From positions 1 through 58,231 of the forward strand of contig CAZEAN010000023.1 in the NCBI GenBank assembly GCA_964510225.1: 58,231 bases of DNA. The letters run 5' to 3'. The notes under the pieces are model-generated. The model was not told where the DNA came from, ran no database searches, and was given only the letters and a program-made list of their open reading frames with translations. The translations under genes and the position numbers were made by a program. Source of the DNA: CAZEAN01 sp964510225 (GTDB lineage Bacteria; Planctomycetota; Planctomycetia; Isosphaerales; Isosphaeraceae). This document shows, piece by piece, positions 1-7,097 of this stretch. Within the stretch, counting starts at the first letter, position 1; the number at the start of each line of letters is the position of its first letter.

Positions 1-457
1 AGTCGACGGATTCCATCGTGTGGAATTCTGATTCGAGCCCTGATTCTTCGTCATCTTCGTAGAAGAAGGGGAAGAACTCCTGGCCAGCGAAGTAGTCAGC
101 CATCGCGCTTCGGACGGAGCGGAGTTGGTCAAGTAGCTTCGCGTAGTTTTGGATCAGCTTACGACGCCGTTCTTCGGGCAGTTGCAGGATGTCATTGTAA
201 TAGCGTTCACCCGTCCGCGGATCGCGGAAGCTCCAAAGTCGCTTAACCTTAAGGCCCGTTTCTTCATCTTCGTAGACCAACTTGCGGGCGTAGTGGCGCG
301 CCTTCATCTTCTTCGCAAAGGCGACGAGTTCGGTGGTTGAAGCAAATCCCCCGTGCCGTTCGATCCAGGCGACGATCGTCTCCGTACTAATCCTCGGACC
401 TTGTTCCTCACAGAGTTCCTTCAGACTGGCAACGATTTCTGCAGTTTCCATCGACAT
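1..457 (-). CDS. Conserved hypothetical protein, C-terminus cut by the window edge
   Basis: An open minus-strand frame starts at ATG 457 and runs without a stop off the left edge, giving at least 152 residues. A GGGAG element lies about 8 bases upstream; a second in-frame ATG is at 451. The product is soluble and charged. Its first 50 residues look helical, including a W-I-E-R-H-G-G-F motif that suggests a small DNA- or protein-binding helix bundle. The middle has the segment R-S-F/W-R-D-P-R-T-G-E-R-Y-Y, and the end turns acidic and aromatic (F-F-P-F-F-Y-E-D-D). No signal peptide or membrane segment is visible. I do not recognise the family. The absence of stops and the good ribosome site make it a real gene. 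Confidence 0.7.
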   Translation of the reverse strand, partial: MSMETAEIVASLKELCEEQGPRISTETIVAWIERHGGFASTTELVAFAKKMKARHYARKLVYEDEETGLKVKRLWSFRDPRTGERYYNDILQLPEERRRKLIQNYAKLLDQLRSVRSAMADYFAGQEFFPFFYEDDEESGLESEFHTMESVD

Positions 458-670
458 CGACCTGCTCCCGATCCGCTTCATTCACACCGACTGATTTCGC
501 TCTGAAGGGTTGGGGTTTAGATCACCGCGCCTTCTGGATTTAATTCATTTTATCCTACGGGAAGGAGAAGGTCGATGGACTTGCGTTCAACGTGTCAAAC
601 CGTCAACTGATAAAATGCACAGAAGACAAAGGTTCTCAAAAAACCCGACGAATTGATTAGAGATCACTCC

Positions 671-705
671 GGAGCCACGTCCGGTTCTGGCATGGACGCA
701 GCTCC
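671..705 (-). terminator. Possible stem-loop terminator behind msrA
   Basis: Bases 671-682 and 694-705 pair in 10 of 12 positions around an 11-base loop. The stem begins 24 bases past the msrA stop on that strand. No clear T-run follows, so it may be only a 3'-end stabilising hairpin. Confidence 0.35.
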
Positions 706-728
706 AAGAGTGGACGAACAAGTGCAGC

Positions 729-1433
729 TCACTTGTTGCCTTTGAGCTTCTCTTTAAATGCTTTGCGGAACTTGTCCATCTTCGGTTGGATCACGAAGCG
801 ACAGTAGGGGACGTTTGGTTGTGATCGGAAGTAATTCTGGTGGTATTTTTCCGCTACATAGAATTCGCCGAGGGGTACGATCTCAGTGACGATCGGATTC
901 CGGTAAGCACCCGATTCGTTGATTTTCTTCTTATAAAACTCGGCTTGTTCTTTCTGCTCGGCGTCATGGTAGAAGACGGCAGAGCGGTACTGAGTTCCGA
1001 TGTCGTTTCCTTGACGATTCAAGGTCGTCGGATCGTGGGTCAACCAGAAGATTTCCAGGAGTTCCGGGAAGGTAACGACGGACGGATCATACGTCAGACG
1101 GGCGACCTCAGCGTGTCCTGTCCTCCCGGTACAAACTTGTTCGTAGGTTGGATTTGGAACGAAGCCGCCGGTGTAACCAGAGACGACCTGCTCAACCCCT
1201 TTGACTTCTTGGAAGACCGCCTCGACGCACCAGAAGCAACCCGCACCAAAGGTTGCTTGCTTCTTTACGGATTCCTTGTTCTCGTCCACGGCAGCATCTC
1301 GCGATGGAATAATCTCGGAATTGGGAAACTTCTCGGCCTCAACGTTGACAGATCCACCAAGCGTGGGGATGCCCAAAAAGATGGAAGTGGCGACTGCAAC
1401 AACGGTTAATGTTCCGACGATGGCGTACTTCAT
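729..1433 (-). CDS. msrA: Peptide-methionine (S)-S-oxide reductase, exported
   Basis: Reduces methionine S-sulfoxide in proteins back to methionine with thioredoxin-type electrons. The catalytic motif G-C-F-W-C lies near residue 66 and is followed by the MsrA core: S-G-Y-T-G-G, C-T-G-R-T-G-H-A-E-V and Y-H-Q-N-Y. The 234-residue length is the usual core plus an N-terminal hydrophobic segment (about residues 5-24) and a linker, so the enzyme is probably exported or anchored to repair envelope proteins. The start at 1433 has GGGAG about 9 bases upstream. The gene stands alone. Further cysteines at the C-terminal end (P-Y-C-R-F) could act as a resolving Cys. The family call is secure; the location is inferred from the leader. 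Confidence 0.95.
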   Translation of the reverse strand: MKYAIVGTLTVVAVATSIFLGIPTLGGSVNVEAEKFPNSEIIPSRDAAVDENKESVKKQATFGAGCFWCVEAVFQEVKGVEQVVSGYTGGFVPNPTYEQVCTGRTGHAEVARLTYDPSVVTFPELLEIFWLTHDPTTLNRQGNDIGTQYRSAVFYHDAEQKEQAEFYKKKINESGAYRNPIVTEIVPLGEFYVAEKYHQNYFRSQPNVPYCRFVIQPKMDKFRKAFKEKLKGNK

Positions 1434-1616
1434 CGCACTGATGCTCCCCTGAAATTGTAAGGTAAGGCCACTTGTTCGAACAGAATTGGCCGTAATGAAG
1501 ATGAACAGCGTTTCTCATTATATACAGCGATCCCAATTTAACAGAGGTTAAGCTCACAGACTTCCCATGAGATGCTCTACACTCCCAACCGGAGGGACAC
1601 GCTCTGAAACGTCGCG

Positions 1617-2354
1617 TCATTCAGGGGATTCCGAGACGCTGCTTGAAACTCGGAGTTCGCCGTTGATATTAGCCTGCCAGGAGTCACCAGAGTCGACATC
1701 GTACAAGGTCAGCCAACCGCCACCGTAGCAATAAGTATCAATGCATTGGAGATAACCTAAGTCGAGGATTTCACCATCCTTTTGAGCCGTATGCCCCAGG
1801 ATCGTGATCTTCTGAGAACGATGCGGTCCCGGTGTAAACTCGCGAAGCGAGGTCCAAAACTGCATTTCTTCAGGCTGCCCAGGAATCGCGAGATCGGGAT
1901 CATAATTCGCATGAACGAATATATGTTTTTCCGACTCGTAAAATGGAACGAGCTGGTTTAGAAAGTTGAAGTGTTCGGGAGGAAAACTCTCGAGTCCGCC
2001 ATAGGAATAGATTGTCTCGAGACCGCCATGATCGAGCCAAAGACCTAACTCGTGAAAATCCCAAGGCTTATGAAACGCGGCTGGGTCTTTCGCAAAGATA
2101 TGGAGCCCATGCAAGAACATACACTCGTGGTTGCCGACCAAGGGGATCAACCGGCACTGACGGTCCAGTTCGATGAGCCGATTGATGACACCAGCCGAGT
2201 CTGGACCGCGATCGACATAGTCACCGAGTGTCACTACGGTATCTTCTGGCTGGAGCCGAGCCGCTTGGAGGACGGAATCCAATGCTGCACTGCAACCGTG
2301 AACATCTCCAAGTGCAAGCGTACGTCCTGTCATCGTGTTAGAATCCGATAGCAC
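1617..2354 (-). CDS. Calcineurin-like metallophosphoesterase (Ser/Thr protein phosphatase 1 type)
   Basis: Members of this family remove phosphate from phosphoproteins, diadenosine polyphosphates or similar esters with two metal ions. The ordered metal motifs are visible: G-D-V-H-G-C near residue 17, G-D-Y-V-D-R-G near 45, G-N-H-E near 75, and later histidines in F-V-H-A-N and L-G-H-T. About 245 residues is normal for a PrpA/ApaH-like enzyme. No signal peptide is present, so it is cytoplasmic. The first codon is GTG 2354 with a weak GAGGTG 14 bases upstream; ATG 2333 would also give a complete domain and cannot be excluded. The substrate cannot be read from the sequence. Confidence 0.88.
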   Translation of the reverse strand: MLSDSNTMTGRTLALGDVHGCSAALDSVLQAARLQPEDTVVTLGDYVDRGPDSAGVINRLIELDRQCRLIPLVGNHECMFLHGLHIFAKDPAAFHKPWDFHELGLWLDHGGLETIYSYGGLESFPPEHFNFLNQLVPFYESEKHIFVHANYDPDLAIPGQPEEMQFWTSLREFTPGPHRSQKITILGHTAQKDGEILDLGYLQCIDTYCYGGGWLTLYDVDSGDSWQANINGELRVSSSVSESPE

Positions 2355-2507
2355 TGCAATAAAACGATCACCTCTCGATGGTAAATCATACGCGAAGATT
2401 CGGATCCGAGGACAAGAACAACCTGCTTCGCGCTTGAATCAGCCCGTTCTGTCGAGCGGAGAGGGCTGCTGAATCCACCCCTCCCTCCTTCATCACGAGG
2501 CGGCACC

Positions 2508-3425
2508 ATGGCCCGAACCCGATCATCCGAAAGCCCGTTTTCCACCTCGAGCAACCCGCCCAAATCCGGCAAGCGATCTCGGACTGACATGGCGCCGACT
2601 CCGCCGGTTCACGCCCCCAAAACAGGAGATGAGATCGGGGTGGCAATCGCCGCAAACTCTGATTCAGGAGGAGGTACCGTCACTGCACGTCGAGCCGGTG
2701 GCCTCCGCGATGTCGGGATGGTCGTGGATCCAATGGCAATCGGAATTCCTGCGGCGCTCCAGCATTTGGCGAAAGGCGTCAACGTCGCCTTTCAGTCAGA
2801 TTATGGTGAGAACTACCTTGAGGCAGTGTACCAAGCGGCGGTCGTGAAGGACGACGAAATCCGGATCGTCCACAAGGAGTACTTTGGATTCGGAGAATCC
2901 TGGTTTGGTCAGTTTGGTCGCTTGATTCGATCCATGCAATTGACTCTGGAAGGCCCCGATCCAGCAAGCCCAGAGGGCCGTCGTCGGATCGTCGAACAGG
3001 GGCCCGCAACGATCCGAGGGATTTTGAACCTGGTCGGCCGCAAGCTCGATCTCGTCGCCGAATACGAGGACCGCGTCCCTGCTTATGTAGAGCAGATGTT
3101 TGATCGGCTCGAAGCATCCGGAATCATCGATGGTTGGGATCGCTCTCAATGGCGGATTCGGACCACTCGGATTGGGCTCGACATCCGGATCAGTCCCTCC
3201 GAAGCAGTTTTGGAAGCAATCATCGCTCACGCAGAGGAAGCCAAGGAAGCCGAACGCAAGCAGGCGACCAAGAGCCGCAAGGCACCAGCGAAAAGTACTA
3301 AATCGAAGGCGAAGACGGAGCCCCAAACCGACGAAGCGGTCGCTGAAAACACTGAATCTGCTACCAGGAAAACAAGCACGGCAAGCAAGAAGTCGACGCG
3401 GAGTCGGTCCAAAAAAACGAGTTGA
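2508..3425 (+). CDS. Conserved protein with a Lys/Ala/Ser-rich, histone H1-like tail
   Basis: The 305-residue protein has three parts. Residues 1-60 are a Ser/Pro/Thr-rich disordered arm. Residues about 62-230 form a folded domain containing D-V-G-M-V-V-D-P-M-A-I-G-I-P and many charged helices, with no membrane segment. Residues 243-305 form a low-complexity tail dominated by Lys, Ala, Ser and Thr, of the kind that binds nucleic acid or other polyanions. The folded part is one I have not been able to assign to a family. The ATG at 2508 follows GAGGCGGCACC. It is divergent from the metallophosphatase. A role in nucleoid or DNA binding is only suggested by the tail; it could equally bind ribosomal RNA or the membrane. 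Confidence 0.75.
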   Translation: MARTRSSESPFSTSSNPPKSGKRSRTDMAPTPPVHAPKTGDEIGVAIAANSDSGGGTVTARRAGGLRDVGMVVDPMAIGIPAALQHLAKGVNVAFQSDYGENYLEAVYQAAVVKDDEIRIVHKEYFGFGESWFGQFGRLIRSMQLTLEGPDPASPEGRRRIVEQGPATIRGILNLVGRKLDLVAEYEDRVPAYVEQMFDRLEASGIIDGWDRSQWRIRTTRIGLDIRISPSEAVLEAIIAHAEEAKEAERKQATKSRKAPAKSTKSKAKTEPQTDEAVAENTESATRKTSTASKKSTRSRSKKTS

Positions 3426-3858
3426 TGGAACTCGTCGACGAGCAAACTGAGTTAAATGTGATCGTCATTTTCACAGATTGACAACGTTTCTTCTATCGCC
3501 AACCGACCTTGTGAGAACGATCCCGATGACGCTCGTGAACTCCAAGGCACATGAAGGTGACTGCTCATTTTGGCGGGGAAGAGAGCTCGCGCCCAGAGAC
3601 CCAAGAAACTGTACCAGAACGAGCTACCTTTTATGAAGGTTGAAGGCCAAAAACGATACCGACAACACTAATTTCAAAGCGGCCTCCTGTGCGCCAGGCC
3701 GCAAAGGAGGGATCGGGGATGCACCCTAGAGTCAAATTCATTACGTATCTCCACATGATATAAGGCGGAATAATCTTGCGCTTGGGACTCCTCGCTCTGG
3801 GCGTTGCCCTGTTCGTTGATGCGATTGCGGACGACGCGCAGAAGGTAGTCCTCTAAAA
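3426..3858. other. Intergenic, one short hairpin
   Basis: No convincing gene is visible. A perfect 7-bp stem (3679-3685 with 3696-3702) around a 10-base loop could be a terminator, although no T-run follows. A short reading frame with a TTG start at about 3775 encodes a hydrophobic stretch and stops at 3854-3856, just before the small membrane gene that follows. Confidence 0.5.
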
Positions 3859-4119
3859 GTGTTCGGCGGATTTATGTTCTTCATATGTACTTTCATCGCA
3901 CTACCGCATCTGCAGGGGAGCTTCGGCTTGCTGGGAGGGCAGGAGTGGGCACGGGTGCTTCTCATCGGTCTCGGCGTGGTCAGCCTCTTTGGCGTTCCAG
4001 TCGGCACACTCGTCGGTGGCTACACCTTCTGGGTCCTTGAAATCAAGTGGGAAAAATTTAGATTATCTCCTACGAAACCGACTGCGGCCACCGACTTCGA
4101 TGGAACTTTGGAACTGTGA
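3859..4119 (+). CDS. Small membrane protein, possibly missing its first segment
   Basis: The 86-residue product has two hydrophobic segments (about residues 2-22 and 31-58) followed by a polar tail. The stretch W-A-R-V-L-L-I-G-L-G-V-V-S-L-F-G-V-P-V-G-T and the later Y-T-F-W-V-L match a common pattern of small bacterial membrane proteins of unknown function. The first codon is GTG 3859 without a clear ribosome site; ATG 3874 is an alternative. The frame upstream is open only back to a stop at 3817-3819. Homologues usually carry one more N-terminal membrane segment, and such a segment is present in a different frame at about 3775-3853, so a frameshift may have split the gene. Confidence 0.5.
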   Translation: MFGGFMFFICTFIALPHLQGSFGLLGGQEWARVLLIGLGVVSLFGVPVGTLVGGYTFWVLEIKWEKFRLSPTKPTAATDFDGTLEL

Positions 4120-4271
4120 AGAGGGCAAATGACCTACCCGAGTCATCCTCGAAGCTAGACTAGATAGGCTGTAGACCCTTCATTCAGTCTTGTTGAATTC
4201 ATCTTTGATTGTTGGTGGTCGATCTCAGGTACCTGCTGAAATCGAGAATTCTTATACTTTTAAAATTAATT

Positions 4272-4308
4272 GATGTGATCTGTGACGGAGCCGGCCACAG
4301 ACCACATC
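4272..4308 (-). terminator. Probable intrinsic terminator
   Basis: A 13-bp stem with one mismatch (4272-4284 with 4296-4308) lies 27 bases past the stop of the minus-strand gene ending at 4335. On the minus strand the stem is followed by a T/A-rich run, as expected for factor-independent termination. Confidence 0.6.
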
Positions 4309-4334
4309 AACGCTCCGTTCAGATTAGACGTTGA

Positions 4335-4694
4335 TCATCGATAGCACCTTGGGCCATAACGGCCAGCGCGTCCAGATCGAGGACCGCCACGATACCAGCC
4401 CCGAGGACCGGGGCCGTAGTAGTAAGGCACTGGACGGTAGCGTCTCGGAACAACGTAGACGGGTGGAGGAACGACAACAGGCTGCGGGACAACCACTGGC
4501 GCTGGAACGACAACTGCCGGCGGATAAGGCTCGTAACCATAATCGTAGCTGTCGTAATGATTCTTGCTGATATTGAACGAGAAGTCGGGCGTCGAAATCC
4601 CGAAGCCAAAACTCTGTGCCCGTGCAGTGGACCCACCTTGGTCCATCAGGAAGAACAAAGCGAGAAACGCACCGGAGCAGGATACAATCTTCAT
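4335..4694 (-). CDS. Secreted Pro/Val/Tyr-rich protein
   Basis: ATG 4694 is chosen because GGAGG lies 8 bases upstream; an ATG 39 bases further out has no such site. The 119-residue product starts with a signal peptide (M-K-I-V-S-C-S-G-A-F-L-A-L-F-F-L, cleavage likely after A-R-A). A short acidic/aromatic region follows, then a low-complexity block with V-V-V-P-x-P-V-V-V-P repeats, and finally a Tyr/Arg/Gly-rich tail. It resembles short extracellular or cell-wall-associated proteins common in planctomycetes. No enzyme motif is seen. A terminator-like hairpin follows it. Confidence 0.75.
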   Translation of the reverse strand: MKIVSCSGAFLALFFLMDQGGSTARAQSFGFGISTPDFSFNISKNHYDSYDYGYEPYPPAVVVPAPVVVPQPVVVPPPVYVVPRRYRPVPYYYGPGPRGWYRGGPRSGRAGRYGPRCYR

Positions 4695-4987
4695 CCGTGA
4701 ATACCTCCAACGACGTTGCTTCAAGCCGAACACAACCGATCCGGCGAAGCCATCTGAATTGCCACACCCCCAAGTTCACTTCAGATCGCGTGCCAAAAAG
4801 CCAGGACCGACGACAACCGGCTTCGAAATCCCCAAAAAACGCAAACTCTTAACCCGCTACCCTGCGTCAGTCGTCATCGTGAGAGAGGATTCTGGCGTCG
4901 ATCAACAGGGAACTCACGAGTTGCCCCCTGAAATCGGGACAATGGTGTTGCGGTCTGATCGACTCAAGCGAATCGTGGTGGCGATTT

Positions 4988-5818
4988 TTACAACGAAGTG
5001 ATCGACTGGAGACTCGATGTTGCCGTCGATCCTACTGGGTCGATCGCGAGGATCCGGTCAAGTCGAAACGACTTTTCGAAGGCGTCGAGGTGACAATGTG
5101 CCAAGAGATAGGCCGCGCCTCCCTTGTGGATCACTTTCTTGGGCGTGATCTCACGTGGTGCGGCACCACGGGTACCACCGCTGTAGCAGATCCAGATCCT
5201 CGCCTCTTGTCGAATCGCCGCCGCAAGCGGTTCCCAGCCAGACGGAATCGCCTCTTCTCGGGTCGGATCAAAGATCCGGTACGAAAAGTGGGGGCCGTCA
5301 TCTCCTTGGAGCCCAATCCAGAGAACCTGGACTCTTCGGCAATCATCGAAGGCACGGTGGCTCCGACCGTTGCAAAAACCCAAGTCTGCCGCGAGTGAAT
5401 CAAGCTGGTGCGTCCGTGCTCTCGGACACCGTCGACGGGCGAGGCTCAACGTGTCCGTCACTTCAAAACTGGGTAGTGGGAGTTCGGCACGGGTTAGCTC
5501 TCGGCCCAGGAATCCCGCATCAAATCGCGCATGGTGCGCCAAGAGTCGACTCGGCTGAACTTGATCGAGCCACTCGAAGAACCTCGGCAAGACAACTCGT
5601 GCCGGTTCAGCACCAATGAGATCGAGATCACTGATCCCATGAATTGCCTCTGCCGCTGGCGACATCGGCCGTTCCGGATCCACCAGTGACTCGAATCGAG
5701 CCAATTCGTGCCCTGACGTATGATCAAATGCAAGCCCGGCAACTTCGACAATTCGGTCCGTTTCGGGAAAGAGACCCGTCGTTTCCAAGTCGATCGCAAC
5801 GAGTGGCCCAGTGGCCAT
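4988..5818 (-). CDS. DEDDh 3'-5' exonuclease fused to a WYL-like domain
   Basis: Residues 1-165 form a DnaQ/polymerase III epsilon-type exonuclease. It has A-I-D-L-E-T-T-G with D10 and E12 as metal ligands, a middle Asp in H-H-A-R-F-D-A-G-F, and the final H and D in S-H-R-A-F-D-D-C. Residues about 195-262 follow the WYL plan: a first strand ending I-C-Y, then R-E-I-T-P, Y-L-L-A-H-C, and a closing F-R-L-D-R-I. WYL domains bind ligands or single-stranded nucleic acid and often regulate DNA-defence systems. ATG 5818 has AAGGAG at 9 bases; an upstream ATG at 5842 would place that site inside the gene. There is no visible polymerase partner, so this is probably a repair or regulated nuclease rather than the replicative proofreader. 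Confidence 0.85.
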   Translation of the reverse strand: MATGPLVAIDLETTGLFPETDRIVEVAGLAFDHTSGHELARFESLVDPERPMSPAAEAIHGISDLDLIGAEPARVVLPRFFEWLDQVQPSRLLAHHARFDAGFLGRELTRAELPLPSFEVTDTLSLARRRCPRARTHQLDSLAADLGFCNGRSHRAFDDCRRVQVLWIGLQGDDGPHFSYRIFDPTREEAIPSGWEPLAAAIRQEARIWICYSGGTRGAAPREITPKKVIHKGGAAYLLAHCHLDAFEKSFRLDRILAIDPVGSTATSSLQSITSL

Positions 5819-6047
5819 CGAGAGACACTCCTTCTTCCGCATTCTCGAGCGATCGAGACGCGTTTAATTTTGGGTTGATCGAATTCAATCATAGCAACCG
5901 ACGTGGACTGCTGGCGAATCCTGCTTCTGATGCCTCCGAAAAACGAGTAAGCTAACTAGTCACGATTACGATGATAATGGAGTGTGACACTCGGCTTTGT
6001 GACTCCAAGAAAACGACCAACCGATAACCGATAGAGGATTGAGGCAG

Positions 6048-7037
6048 ATGCACGCTCAAGCGCCCCGATACACTCAACGAGTCGACAGGTTGATCCTTCG
6101 GGGTCTCGTTCTAAACGTCGTCCTCTGCCTCGGTTGTGGCGGACCTAGGGTCGGAACTGATTCAATTTATGCTCAATCGCGAGCCCGCGGAGAGCAACCC
6201 GCTTACACCAAACAGCCTGTTTCTACTGGAAAAACCGAGGGGCAGTCTCAAGCGTCGAAGCCAACAACTGACACATTAGTACAAGAATTGTGGACGCTTC
6301 ACAATCGGGAACGTGCTGACGAGGAATTACCCCCCTTAGTCTTGAGCCCCAAGCTGAATAAAGCCGCTCAGGTCCAGGCAGAGGGGATGGTATCGATGGG
6401 CGAGATGACCCATGAAGGTGCCGACGGCTCCAACGTCAGCGCTCGCGTTAGCGCACAGGACTACCCCTATCGGGCGGTCGCCGAGAATGTGGCGTACGGC
6501 CAACGGTCGGGAGAATCCGTCATGGAAGACTGGATGAACAGTCCTGGTCATCGGAGGAATATCCTCGGCGACTTCGAGGAGATGGGGGCCGCACAATCTA
6601 AGGATGAAGATGGTCGCCCTTACTGGTGTGTCGTCTTCGGTACCCCGATCCCTCAACTCGATCCCGAAGTGGCGGCACGCGATCTGGTCCATCGATTTAA
6701 CCGACTCCGACGGAACGAAGGGCTTCCAGCCTTCCAATCGCCTACCGAACTTCAAGGTTATGCACAACGTCTTGCAAAAAAGGCGGCTGGTTCAGCGAGT
6801 TTCGAGGCAATCGGCAACATCTTTGAGGGCCTCCGTGAGGAAGGAATCGCCTACCGTACTGCTCGGACGTTGATGTTCCAAGGGCAGCCGACACCTGAGG
6901 CAGTCGAGGCTGCGATGACGGGTCGGAGTGATACTAGGTCGAGCATCACGGGTTCCTTCGATACGATTGGCGTTGGCTACGAAACGTCCGAGGACGGTAC
7001 ACCTTTTTGGCTCCTGATCTTTTTGAAAGCACGCTAG
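6048..7037 (+). CDS. CAP/SCP-family extracellular protein, probable lipoprotein
   Basis: The N-terminus has a hydrophobic stretch ending L-C-L-G-C-G-G (about residues 17-30), a possible lipobox. After a linker, residues about 80-205 form a CAP domain: L-H-N-R-E-R, M-T-H-E-G, A-E-N-V-A-Y-G, W-M-N-S-P-G-H-R-R-N-I-L and Y-W-C-V-V-F-G. The paired His and Glu of the bacterial CAP site are present. Residues about 210-329 look like a second, degenerate CAP copy (L-V-H-R-F-N-R-L-R-R-N-E-G, then D-T-I-G-V-G-Y and F-W-L-L-I-F) without the catalytic His motif. ATG 6048 is preferred, with AGAGGA 10 bases upstream; TTG 6039 is possible. Its biochemical role is unknown. Confidence 0.85.
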   Translation: MHAQAPRYTQRVDRLILRGLVLNVVLCLGCGGPRVGTDSIYAQSRARGEQPAYTKQPVSTGKTEGQSQASKPTTDTLVQELWTLHNRERADEELPPLVLSPKLNKAAQVQAEGMVSMGEMTHEGADGSNVSARVSAQDYPYRAVAENVAYGQRSGESVMEDWMNSPGHRRNILGDFEEMGAAQSKDEDGRPYWCVVFGTPIPQLDPEVAARDLVHRFNRLRRNEGLPAFQSPTELQGYAQRLAKKAAGSASFEAIGNIFEGLREEGIAYRTARTLMFQGQPTPEAVEAAMTGRSDTRSSITGSFDTIGVGYETSEDGTPFWLLIFLKAR

Positions 7038-7097
7038 GACCCAATCAGCCGCTTAGCGTGTGAGTACAGCCATCTTGTATCGAAGAGGCTTTCCACG

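Noticed and set aside
840..1409. Long plus-strand frame opposite msrA
   Set aside because: It is the antisense shadow of a secure gene and lacks a ribosome site and any family motif.
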